A stretch of 64,000 nucleotides of DNA from Microtetraspora glauca (GCA_001570385.1 BBYL01000010.1:62001-126000); one strand, 5' to 3'. Shown: positions 16,946-24,149, numbered from the stretch's first letter. Numbers and translations are program-made. Notes: a model not told the origin generated them from the sequence alone.

Positions 16946-17932
16946 CTAGTGGCACGTGCCATCGCAGTTGTAGGCCCACGCATTTCCGCATCCGCTATCA
17001 GCACAAGTGCAGTTACCGGTTGAGCAGGACCCGGTCCTGCAGCCCCAGCAGCCGCGACAGGTGCTGAACACGCAAAAGTCGCTCTCGACGCTGCATCCGC
17101 AGCCAGCCAACAGCGAGGGACTCGGGTCCTCGGCGGGACCCAGAGTGGCGATAAGCCGCGCTGCCTCCTGCGCGCCGAATGCTGCGATAGCTGCCGCCTT
17201 AAGAGCATCAAGGTCAGCTTCTATTTGCGTGGTCCGCTGAGGGAGGGCGACTGCAGCTCCATGGACCTGCACCGCTTGATCGATGACTCGATGCTGTTCG
17301 CGTGTGAGATCTGGATGAGTGTCCCGGTAGACCTGGAAGTGGTCTAGCCAGAGCTGGCGTCGTACATCGCCAGGCAGCTCGACGTATATCGCCCGGCGGT
17401 GTACCAGGTCGTGGGCAGCGAATTCCGGATAGGTCTGCGGGAGGGCGGCCCTATTTGCCTTGACCCACTCCTGTGCAGGACTAAGCCGTCCGGTCTCCGC
17501 GTGGGCGGCGCTCATCCGTGGGCCGATTATGGCCGCTACTACCCCGAGCCCAGCGAGTCGCAGGAACTTGCCTCGCCCGACAGCAGCGGCATCTGACGTA
17601 TCAGGTTGAGGCTTGGACGCTTTCCGCATCTCGCCGAGGTCGCTGAGGAGGCGGAGCGTGGCCCGGACTCCTATCAGCCGTTCCAGCCGCAACGCCATGG
17701 GGATTCCTACCCATGCTTTAATGCGGTGCGGCGCTACGTGAATGAGCGTAGGCGCCCACGGCGGATTGTCGCCGAGCGATTGTGAGCGCCAGGATTTAAC
17801 GTCTGAATCGAGCAGCGACAAGGTCTCCAGCCGCGAGCCAGCCGACTGCTGGACCTTTTCAGCGATCGCCCCACACCGGCAACATCCTGCATCGAATGCG
17901 AGGATCCACCTGTCCGATAACTCGGACTCCAT
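16946..17932 (-). CDS. Fulvocin C-like bacteriocin-related protein with thioredoxin-like head
   Basis: 328 residues from ATG 17932 (AAAGG about 10 nt upstream; TTG 17986 is possible). Three parts: residues 8-100 resemble a DCC/thioredoxin-like domain with FDAGCCRCG (C17, C18, C20) and a cis-Pro-like APTL; residues 120-145 are a hydrophobic export segment ending AAHA, a signal-peptidase-like site; the rest is a helical domain leading to a 51-residue C-terminus with 12 cysteines (16949-17101; CGCSVESDFC, CRGCWGC, CGNAWAYNC). The Cys-rich end resembles proteins annotated bacteriocin fulvocin C-related, named after the Myxococcus fulvus peptide. Probable order: cytoplasmic redox head, membrane segment, exported Cys-rich body. 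Antibacterial activity is not shown. Confidence 0.75.
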   Translation of the reverse strand: MESELSDRWILAFDAGCCRCGAIAEKVQQSAGSRLETLSLLDSDVKSWRSQSLGDNPPWAPTLIHVAPHRIKAWVGIPMALRLERLIGVRATLRLLSDLGEMRKASKPQPDTSDAAAVGRGKFLRLAGLGVVAAIIGPRMSAAHAETGRLSPAQEWVKANRAALPQTYPEFAAHDLVHRRAIYVELPGDVRRQLWLDHFQVYRDTHPDLTREQHRVIDQAVQVHGAAVALPQRTTQIEADLDALKAAAIAAFGAQEAARLIATLGPAEDPSPSLLAGCGCSVESDFCVFSTCRGCWGCRTGSCSTGNCTCADSGCGNAWAYNCDGTCH

Positions 17933-18227
17933 CTCCTTCACCTTTCGTTCTTTTGTTGGCTCCTGTGCAGTGACTCTCTGGATCAACTGACATCAGGAAG
18001 TAATGAGAGAGTAAACGAGAAGTAAAGCGCCTGCAAGACGGGGCGAGCCTCCAAGGGTGAATACTTTCCGTGAGGTTATGATTACTTCGCGTTGAATTGA
18101 TTGTTTGCATCACTGGCACGGAGACGACCGGCTCCCTGCGTATCGAAAATGTGAGAATGTCTGCACGATCGGGGCGTCCTTTTCGGCGTAGGAGCTACTC
18201 GCACATGGACATGTTGGTGCGTCTCCA

Positions 18228-18300
18228 CCGCTCCGCCACCGGCCCCAACCGCTACGCGGCCCCTTTGGGGTGCTCCGCATTGGCGCCGGCCGCTCCGCTC
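18228..18300. repeat. 73-bp repeat, copy 3 of 3
   Basis: Same length and boundaries as copies 1 and 2; differs by ttt for tcc in the central loop (ccctttgggg) and a few single changes. The central change keeps a hairpin possible. Confidence 0.85.
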
Positions 18301-18319
18301 ACCAGGAAACACGAGAAGA

Positions 18320-18355
18320 CCCCCGCCCCCTCAGTGGCGCTTGAGGGGACGGGGG
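18320..18355. terminator. Terminator-like hairpin after repeat copy 3
   Basis: cccccgccccctca pairs with tgaggggacggggg around the loop gtggcgct (one mismatch). It would end transcription of the minus-strand methyltransferase operon (last gene stops at 18649) before it reaches the fulvocin-like gene. Confidence 0.6.
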
Positions 18356-18648
18356 CCAGCCGCCATCCGTACGGGGGAAGCCGGACAGCGGCACGGACGC
18401 GCGACCACACCCCCAGTTGGGTGAGGAGGGGCACAGCAGCGCGAAGAACAAAGGGCGCGACGGAGCAGAATGGACCCCGGCTCTCACCTCCCAGAGAACG
18501 AGATCACCACCGCCGCGCCCGGCCTACCGGCTCACTAGTCGGCGGCGGTTCCTCACGCCGTCCGATCAGCGGCCGTTCGGTGGATGACACGGCGGTACGG
18601 GCCGGTTCGCTGGGTCATCCCGTACCGTCGCGCCGGTCTATGGCCCGC

Positions 18649-19356
18649 CTACAGGACCGCAGGCCGGTAGGTGGCATGCAGCGGGAACGGTGAGCGCGCC
18701 AGCTCCGGCGCCAGCAGCTCATGCGCCCGCATCACCAGGTGCGGGTATTTCTCCGCCGTCTCAGGCTGGAGCGGCTCCAACCCGTCAAGCTGGCGGCGCA
18801 CGTCGGAGACGATCCGGCACGCCGCACACAACGGCTCCGCGAACACCCGCCGCCGATGCGCGTCCGTGGCCCTGACCGCCGGATCGGGCTCACAGTTCCA
18901 GCAGCCGACCTCAGCCAGCGGCGCGGCGGAGAAGCCCCGACCGTCCGACCGCGACCCGTCCACCTCGTACCCGGAAGCGTCCGCCCCACCGACAGCCACC
19001 ACCGCAGTCACCGCCCCCACGATCTCCGCGACCATCCGCCCATGCGGATCCTCCGCCCGCAACACCGCGTACCGCGACGCCACCCGCCGCGCCGCCAGCG
19101 CCGGATCATCGACCGGACTGTGAGTGAACCGGCGTCGCGTCGTCGAGTTCGGCGCATACGCACCGCCCCACCACATGTAGGAGAACCGGCCGTCCGTCCA
19201 GACCATCAGGTCCGTCCAGACCGACACCATCGCGACGCCGTTGCCCGGATGGACATCGGCCGTGATCTCGTAGCGCTCCAGCTCGGTTTTCAGCCGCTCA
19301 GCGGCCCCCACCGCTGGAGACCAGCGCGTCACCCGCGCCACCCGCGCCGGGCTCAC
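18649..19356 (-). CDS. Hypothetical protein coupled to the methyltransferase
   Basis: 235 residues from GTG 19356, which overlaps the methyltransferase stop (GTGA). The first part (AAERLKTELERYEITADVHP, GNGVAMVSVWTDLMVWTDGR) looks like an alpha/beta domain; the C-terminal part has a CWNCEP...CAAC cysteine set that may bind zinc. Similar two-gene arrangements with DUF574 methyltransferases are common in filamentous actinomycetes. I cannot name the family. The role is presumably linked to the methyltransferase or to the regulator at 20530. Confidence 0.65.
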   Translation of the reverse strand: MSPARVARVTRWSPAVGAAERLKTELERYEITADVHPGNGVAMVSVWTDLMVWTDGRFSYMWWGGAYAPNSTTRRRFTHSPVDDPALAARRVASRYAVLRAEDPHGRMVAEIVGAVTAVVAVGGADASGYEVDGSRSDGRGFSAAPLAEVGCWNCEPDPAVRATDAHRRRVFAEPLCAACRIVSDVRRQLDGLEPLQPETAEKYPHLVMRAHELLAPELARSPFPLHATYRPAVL

Positions 19357-20243
19357 CGCTTGATGCCGATCGCGCCGAAGAACGGGACGTCCGGATCAGC
19401 GGGGCTGACCTCGTCACCCGGCTGCCACTGCCGGACGTTCACCAGCCCCGGATAGACCAGGTCCATCCCATCGAAGAACCGGCCGATCTCCTCCACCGGC
19501 CGCGCCACGACCGGAGCACTGGCCCGCGCGTAGGAGGCGGCGACCGCGTCCTCGTACTTCGGCTGACGCTCCACATGCGACAGCACCAGGCAGGAGCCCG
19601 ACGGCACCGCCGCCATCAAAGCGGCGACCAGCCGGTAAGGGTCGTCCTCATCGGGGATGAAGTGCATGAGCGAGACCAGCATCACCGCCACCGGCCGCGA
19701 CAGGTCCAGCAGCCCGCGAACCTCGGGATGATCCACGATGTGGGCCGGGTTGCGGACATCCCCCTGAATGACCCCCGTCCGCGCGTTGGTGGCCAGCAGC
19801 GCCCGCGCATGGACCAGCACCATCGAATCGTTGTCCACGTACATCACACGCGACGCCGGGTTGACCCGCTCCGCGACCTGATGAACGTTGTCCCGCGTCG
19901 GCAGACCCGCCCCGATGTCGAGAAACTGCGAGATGCCCGCCTCACCGGCCAGGAACCGCACCGCCCGCCCCAGGAACGCCCGATTCGCCTGCGCGGTCTC
20001 CCGCACCAGCGGAACCGCCGCGATCATCTGTTCCGCGCGCTCGCGATCAACCGCGTAGTTGTCTTTGCCGCCCAGGTAGAAGTCATACATCCGCGCCACG
20101 TTCGGCACGGTCGGGTTGACCGCCGGAAGAGGATCAGTGCTCGGACGCACAGGAACCAGAGAAGAGACCTTCCCCAGCGTCCCCGCCCGTGCTCTGCTGC
20201 CCGGACTCGCCCCGGCTCTGCCCGTGGCTCTATCGTTTCCCAT
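19353..20243 (-). CDS. SAM-dependent methyltransferase, DUF574 (Methyltransf_19) family
   Basis: 296 residues from ATG 20243 (GGAGG 9 nt upstream). The hallmark of the family is seen: NVARMYDFYLGGKDNYAVDR, then motif I FLDIGAGLPTRDNVHQVA, MYVDNDSMVLVHARALL, VIQGDVRNP and LMHFIPDEDDP. These proteins are very abundant in Streptomyces-like genomes, have a Rossmann methyltransferase core and mostly unknown substrates. It forms a coupled pair with the gene at 18649 and is cargo of the AICE. Confidence 0.88.
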   Translation of the reverse strand: MGNDRATGRAGASPGSRARAGTLGKVSSLVPVRPSTDPLPAVNPTVPNVARMYDFYLGGKDNYAVDRERAEQMIAAVPLVRETAQANRAFLGRAVRFLAGEAGISQFLDIGAGLPTRDNVHQVAERVNPASRVMYVDNDSMVLVHARALLATNARTGVIQGDVRNPAHIVDHPEVRGLLDLSRPVAVMLVSLMHFIPDEDDPYRLVAALMAAVPSGSCLVLSHVERQPKYEDAVAASYARASAPVVARPVEEIGRFFDGMDLVYPGLVNVRQWQPGDEVSPADPDVPFFGAIGIKR

Positions 20244-20429
20244 GGGTCGCGCACCTCCAGATGTGCGATCAAGGGACCCGTACGGCGCGCTCTCAACGCC
20301 TGCGGGTCCCGCCATTTCCGCCGTCCCGTGATACGCCGAGGACGTGCTAGGAACTCGATCACGAGCTATCGTGACTCTCGGAAAGGGCCGATTGAAGGCC
20401 GTAAGACGGTCACTTAGAGGACTTCAATA

Positions 20430-20474
20430 GGACATAAAGCACCGTTAATGTCTGCTTAGTCCGATTAATGTCCG
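20430..20474. promoter_or_regulatory. Three related boxes between methyltransferase and XRE genes
   Basis: ggacataa (20430-20437) is the inverted form of ttaatgtc (20445-20452) and ttaatgtccg (20465-20474); the two direct copies are 20 bp apart, two helical turns. They sit about 55-100 bp upstream of the XRE gene. An autoregulatory operator set for that regulator is a reasonable guess. Confidence 0.5.
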
Positions 20475-20529
20475 GTGGAGGCTAGTGTGTTGCTCCGGAT
20501 AGGGGAGCGCCGCGAAGGAGTCAGATCGC

Positions 20530-21804
20530 ATGCCGCGACCAATCGGTAACATCCAGCTCAAAGCAGCTCGCCAACATGCGGGGTATGGCTCACAGCAAGC
20601 GCTAGCTGACGCCTTGACGCGCGCCGCCGTGCAACTTGGCCTTGGCCGCGTCGAGGTAAGCGTGCGCCAGGTACGGCGTTGGGAGTCCGAAACCCCACCA
20701 TGGCCCCACGCTGACCATCAACGGCTACTCATTCACGTGCTGCAACTACCAATTGAGCGGCTTGGGTTCACGCCCCCTTGGTCCGATCCTGCCGCTATGA
20801 CCGCGTCCCCAACAGGCAGCCACCCACAGACGGCGCATGCCAATCATGCGCGGCCTCTCCCCTTGCCGACCGCCGTCGTTGCCATACAGCCCGCCAGCAT
20901 CGGGACCGACTATGCCGCCATCACAACCGCCTATCGTCGGCTGTACTGGACTGTTCAACCCTCGCAGATCCATGCCACTGCGGCCGAGCATGCCCGCTTC
21001 GGGATCCAGCTTCTCGCCGAGACCGCTGGCCCGGCCCGCCGCCTTTTAGCCGCCGCGCTAGCGGAATCACTTCTCATGGTCGCCCGCATCGAGTTCTTCG
21101 ATCTACGACAGCCCGCCGATGCGGACATCACGCTAGTCAGCGCTCTACAAGCCGCCGGGGAAGCTGACAGCCCCTTACTTGGAGCTGCCATCCTCGCCCA
21201 TGCCGCCTTCATCCCAGGGTGGGCAGGGGAGCAAGAGGATGCCGCTGAGCGCATGCGCGCCGCCCGTACCTACGCCCGCCGAGGCAACGCCCCTGCCGAG
21301 TTCCTCGCCTGGTTGGACGCTGTGGAAGCCGAGTGCGAAACCCGATGCGGCAACACTCAACGGGCGTTGCACCTCATCGGACACGCCGAGGACATCCTTG
21401 CTACCGGGGGTCAGCAGAACGTTCCTGAATGGTTCGACTGGTTCTCGGCCACACGGCTGGCCAGCTTCAAGGGCAACACCCAGCTACGAGCAGGGCATCT
21501 GCCCCAAGCCCGCCGAACCCTAATCGAGGTGCTGGACGCGCTTCCTACCGACGCGACAAAGCAGCGCACCGTGGTCCTGGGCGACCTGGCAGCGATAGAA
21601 GCCGCAGCGAAGAACCCCGAGGCGGCCTGCGCCCGAGCACAGGAAGCTCTCGACCAACTAGCTATCACTTGGTACGCAACCGGAATGGATCGTGTCCGCG
21701 ACGTACGGCGAGCCCTCCACCCATGGGCAGATCAGGAATGTGTCCAGCGTTTGGACGATCGCCTCTACAGTTGGCGGACGACCATCACCGCATTGCAGCG
21801 TTGA
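20530..21804 (+). CDS. XRE-family regulator with C-terminal TPR-like domain
   Basis: 424 residues. N-terminal helix-turn-helix in roughly residues 8-60 (LKAARQHAGYGSQQALADAL; VSVRQVRRWESETPPWPHAD). From about residue 130 the protein is all-helical with TPR-like alternation of Ala/Leu/Glu residues (RLLAAALAESLLMVARIEFF; ARTYARRGNAPAEFLAWLDA). This build is frequent in actinomycete signalling regulators that bind peptides or proteins. GGAG about 10 nt upstream of ATG 20530 supports the start. It converges with the HAD gene (20-nt overlap) and is set apart from the methyltransferase operon by the operator-like boxes. Confidence 0.82.
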   Translation: MPRPIGNIQLKAARQHAGYGSQQALADALTRAAVQLGLGRVEVSVRQVRRWESETPPWPHADHQRLLIHVLQLPIERLGFTPPWSDPAAMTASPTGSHPQTAHANHARPLPLPTAVVAIQPASIGTDYAAITTAYRRLYWTVQPSQIHATAAEHARFGIQLLAETAGPARRLLAAALAESLLMVARIEFFDLRQPADADITLVSALQAAGEADSPLLGAAILAHAAFIPGWAGEQEDAAERMRAARTYARRGNAPAEFLAWLDAVEAECETRCGNTQRALHLIGHAEDILATGGQQNVPEWFDWFSATRLASFKGNTQLRAGHLPQARRTLIEVLDALPTDATKQRTVVLGDLAAIEAAAKNPEAACARAQEALDQLAITWYATGMDRVRDVRRALHPWADQECVQRLDDRLYSWRTTITALQR

Positions 21805-22444
21805 AAGCTGCGATCCGCGTGGGAAGCTCGGCGAGGGAGTCGATTCGCATGGTGGCTACTCGATCACCTTCCGGATCGTCTTGCTGGATGATGCCCCAAG
21901 GGCCACGTCGAATCAGCGCTGTTCGTAGCCCGATGGCTGCCGCAGGCCGGATGTCGTTGTCCAACCGATCCCCGACATACAAGATCTCAGCGGGAGTACA
22001 CCCAGCCTCTCGCACCACATGCATGAAGAACGCTGGATCAGGTTTGGCCACCCCCCAGTCATCAGATGTCGCGATCATGTCGGCAGGCAGATTCAAAGTA
22101 CGAAGGATTCCTCCGGCTCGTGATGTCTGGTTGCCCGCGATGCCCACCCACAGTCCATCAGCCCGCAGCTCCTTCAAGGATGAACGGACGTCGAGGTACA
22201 GGTCTTCCTCACCGAACCACTCGGCTTGGCCTGCCGCAGCCCGCTTTTCACGCTCCTCCGTGAGGTCGAAGCCGGGGCGAAAGATCTGGAAGGTTTCCCG
22301 ATAGTCGCGCCCCTGCGCGATGACTGCCCCAAACGCTGCGGAGAAGGAGTGCCGGGGAACACCAAGCCAGTCCGCCCAGGTGCCATACTCGCGTGTCTCG
22401 TCCACCAGACACTCGCCGACATCGAACACGACAGCCCGAATCAT
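21785..22444 (-). CDS. HAD-superfamily hydrolase (phosphatase-like)
   Basis: 219 residues from ATG 22444, where motif I begins (MIRAVVFDVGECLVDE; nucleophile D8). Later motifs fit HAD subfamily IA: IAGNQT (motif II Asn), VAKPDPAFF (Lys of motif III), and YVGDRLDNDIRPA (motif IV acidic pair). The cap lies between motifs I and II. Substrate is probably a small phosphate ester, but none can be named. The 3' end overlaps the XRE gene by 20 nt on the opposite strand. HAD plus XRE-type regulator is a recurring cargo pair in actinomycete islands. Confidence 0.85.
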   Translation of the reverse strand: MIRAVVFDVGECLVDETREYGTWADWLGVPRHSFSAAFGAVIAQGRDYRETFQIFRPGFDLTEEREKRAAAGQAEWFGEEDLYLDVRSSLKELRADGLWVGIAGNQTSRAGGILRTLNLPADMIATSDDWGVAKPDPAFFMHVVREAGCTPAEILYVGDRLDNDIRPAAAIGLRTALIRRGPWGIIQQDDPEGDRVATMRIDSLAELPTRIAAFNAAMR

Positions 22445-22528
22445 GGTCCGCAGTCTATGAGACTCATCGAACGCCTCTGGCGGGGGTTCCGGTCCTTGAA
22501 TGACCCGAAACACACCGGCCCGGGAGAC

Positions 22529-22713
22529 GGAGGGGTTGCCGAATTGTTTCGGAGCCGCCCGCACGGGGACCCCTCCAAGATCGCAAAAAGGGGGCCGGGA
22601 GGGAAAACGCGGGCAGGGACGCGACCCCTCCCATTGGATGACCAGCGTAATGCCCCCTTTTTGCGATCTTGCCCCGCACGTGCAGCACCACCGCAACGAT
22701 TCGGAAACCCCTC
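22529..22713. repeat. Long imperfect inverted repeat next to attR
   Basis: The inner 20 bp (caagatcgcaaaaagggggc, 22576-22595, and its exact reverse complement at 22652-22671) are perfect. Similarity continues outward through cggg, gttgccgaat/gtttccgaat and ggagggg/agagggg to 22529 and 22713. The 56-bp centre contains gggaggg and cctccc, so the fold can extend. The gap holds no gene. A single- or double-strand replication origin, a MITE-like insertion or a transcription stop next to attR are all possible. Confidence 0.8.
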
Positions 22714-22757
22714 TACGTAGCGGAGTGTCAGGGCCTACAAGCAGGGGCACAAATACG

Positions 22758-22898
22758 TCACAATCCCGTATTCGTCTTCCCCGCGCCGTTCGCGCCGACG
22801 AACCCGAACATCTCGCCCGGCCGTACGGCGAAGCTCACCCGGTCGAGGGCCACCTTGCCCGTCCCGAACATCTTGCGCAGCTCCTCTGTCTCCAACAT
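22758..22898 (-). pseudogene. 5' fragment of ABC exporter ATPase (start to P-loop)
   Basis: 46 codons from ATG 22898 to a TGA in element DNA: LETEELRKMFGTGKVALDRV, SFAVRPGEMFGFVGANGAGK, then T and four foreign residues (NTGL). The Walker A motif is cut right after GANGAGKT. It carries the native start and upstream region; the rest of the gene is at 6069-6828. The 3' part plus this part equals a full ATPase of about 290 residues of the NatA/CcmA type. Confidence 0.9.
22774..22779. other. attR core (right junction of the AICE)
   Basis: gtcttc, identical to 6823-6828. Host ATPase sequence (GANGAG on the minus strand) begins on its right; element DNA lies on its left. The reconstructed attB reads, on the coding strand, ggcgcggggaagaccacgac across the junction, that is G-A-G-K-T-T-T, which restores a normal Walker A motif. 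Confidence 0.82.
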
Positions 22899-22957
22899 GT
22901 GATCGATGATGTCCCGCCCGGCCCACCGACCAGAAGACGTCGATATCAGCGCTTCCG

Positions 22958-22973
22958 GATGACATCTGTCATC
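22958..22973. promoter_or_regulatory. Palindromic operator between split exporter operon and pduO
   Basis: gatgaca-tc-tgtcatc, a perfect 7-bp inverted repeat, lies in the 92-bp divergent gap between ATG 22898 and ATG 22991. It sits just upstream of tacgct (22978-22983), a fair -10 hexamer for pduO. Either the NarL-type regulator of the exporter operon (3184) or the TetR protein (2535) could bind it; the sequence alone does not decide. Confidence 0.55.
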
Positions 22974-22990
22974 TCGCTACGCTGATCCGT

Positions 22991-23584
22991 ATGACGCGTG
23001 CTGACAACGACAAGCCGGTCGTCCTGTCGAAGATCTATACGAAGACGGGCGACGACGGCACCACCGCTCTCGGGGACATGAGCCGTACGACCAAGACCGA
23101 CCCCAGGCTGGCCGCCTACGCCGACGTGGAGGAGGCCAACGCCGCCATCGGAGCCGCGCTGGCGCTCGGCCCGCTCCCCGAGGACATCACCGCCACGCTG
23201 ACCCGGGTGCAGAACGAGCTCTTCGATCTGGGGGCGGATCTGTGCACCCCGGTCACGGAGAACCCCGAGTATCCCCCGCTGCGGGTGGAGGCGTCCTACA
23301 TCACCTGGCTGGAAGAGCAGTGTGACCGGTTCAACGAGGAGCTGAAGCCGCTGCGCAGCTTCATCCTGCCCGGTGGAGCCCCCGGGGTCGCGCTCCTGCA
23401 CCTCGCCCGCACGACGGTACGCCGGGCCGAGCGGTCCACCTGGGCCGCGCTGGAGGTCCACGACGACATCAACCCGCTGACGGCGAAGTACCTCAACCGG
23501 TTGTCGGACCTGATGTTCATCCTGTGCCGTGTCGCGGCCGCCGGCGACGAGATCCTCTGGGTTCCCGGCGCCTCACGCCACTGA
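22991..23584 (+). CDS. pduO: Cob(I)alamin adenosyltransferase, PduO type
   Basis: 197 residues. PduO-type ATP:corrinoid adenosyltransferase, which makes adenosylcobalamin from cob(I)alamin and ATP. The N-terminal ATP-binding motif KIYTKTGDDGTTALGDMSR is complete; the conserved FILPGG and ARTTVRRAER and the C-terminal LNRLSDLMFILCR are all present. ATG 22991 has no ribosome site, but tacgct ends 7 nt upstream, so the transcript may be leaderless. In many actinobacteria this gene lies near the ATP synthase operon, as here. It is not part of the element. Confidence 0.93.
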   Translation: MTRADNDKPVVLSKIYTKTGDDGTTALGDMSRTTKTDPRLAAYADVEEANAAIGAALALGPLPEDITATLTRVQNELFDLGADLCTPVTENPEYPPLRVEASYITWLEEQCDRFNEELKPLRSFILPGGAPGVALLHLARTTVRRAERSTWAALEVHDDINPLTAKYLNRLSDLMFILCRVAAAGDEILWVPGASRH

Positions 23585-23750
23585 CCCGCCCCACCCCGTC
23601 ATCGACACCTACGACGCCCAGCCATCCCGCTCGGGGCGCGGCGGTGAAGTAACCGAGGAACGCCCGGAGCGACGAAGGAGTGAGGATGTGACGAGGGCAC
23701 GAGCCGACTTCGGGCGCCCCGAGCCCGCCGGGCCGAAGGCGCGGTAAATC

Positions 23751-24149
23751 CTAAGCGGCGTCGAGGTGGGCGCTGGGTGGGGCGGATTCGAGCCAGGCGA
23801 GGAAACCGGTGAGGGCGTCCTCGCTCATGGCCAGGGCGAGTGCGCCCCGCTCGGCCGAGCACTCGACGGTCCAGTAGCCCTCGGGCCCCTCACCGGTGCC
23901 GAGCCTCCTGCGCCGGGAAACCGTGAGGCCGCGCCTCGCGATTGCGTGGCGCGGCCTCAGGCGGAGTCCGAAGAACGGGATCCAGTGCAGCTCTCCCCCG
24001 GCGTAGCGGGCTACACCGGCTTTCCAGCCCTGGTTTCCCGTGCGTACCCGACAGACGACAGTGCCCCGGCTCCGGGCCAGGGCGATACCGCGTACGACGA
24101 GGAGGGCAGCGACAAGAGATACGCCTGCGAGAACGTCGAGCGCCGTCAT
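23751..24149 (-). CDS. DUF2550 membrane protein downstream of atpC
   Basis: 132 residues: one N-terminal membrane helix (LAGVSLVAALLVVRGIAL), then a small soluble domain (VVCRVRTGNQGWKAGVARYA, ELHWIPFFGLRLRPRHAI) ending SEDALTGFLAWLESAPPS. The match is to DUF2550, an actinobacterial family almost always found just after atpC. It starts 23 nt after the atpC stop, so it is the last gene of the atp operon. Function unknown. Confidence 0.88.
   Translation of the reverse strand: MTALDVLAGVSLVAALLVVRGIALARSRGTVVCRVRTGNQGWKAGVARYAGGELHWIPFFGLRLRPRHAIARRGLTVSRRRRLGTGEGPEGYWTVECSAERGALALAMSEDALTGFLAWLESAPPSAHLDAA

Larger units (their letters stand above)
17933..18648. other. 716-bp non-coding stretch holding repeat copy 3 and a terminator
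   Basis: The first ~170 bp upstream of the fulvocin-like gene are A+T-rich and probably carry its promoter. The 73-bp repeat lies at 18228-18300 and a terminator-like hairpin at 18320-18355. A ribosome-site-like ggag with an ATG at 18205 opens a frame that runs straight into the repeat and looks truncated. I see no credible gene in the rest. Confidence 0.5.
6823..22779. mobile_element. Actinomycete integrative and conjugative element (pSAM2-like AICE), about 15.96 kb
   Basis: The boundaries are set by the two halves of one disrupted ATPase gene and by the identical hexamer gtcttc at both ends. Inside are the AICE core functions: serine integrase next to attL, RepSA-like initiator, TraB/FtsK translocase and Pra-like activator, plus cargo genes. 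Most described AICEs (pSAM2, SLP1) use tyrosine integrases and tRNA genes; this one uses a serine integrase and a protein-coding gene. No excisionase/RDF, KorSA-type GntR repressor or Spd spread genes are recognisable. All core genes look intact, so the element may be active. Confidence 0.9.

Noticed and set aside
18097..18693. 198-codon frame on the plus strand over the third repeat and terminator
   Set aside because: Crosses a repeat and a terminator hairpin, is Arg/Pro/Thr-rich, and shows no motif or ribosome site.
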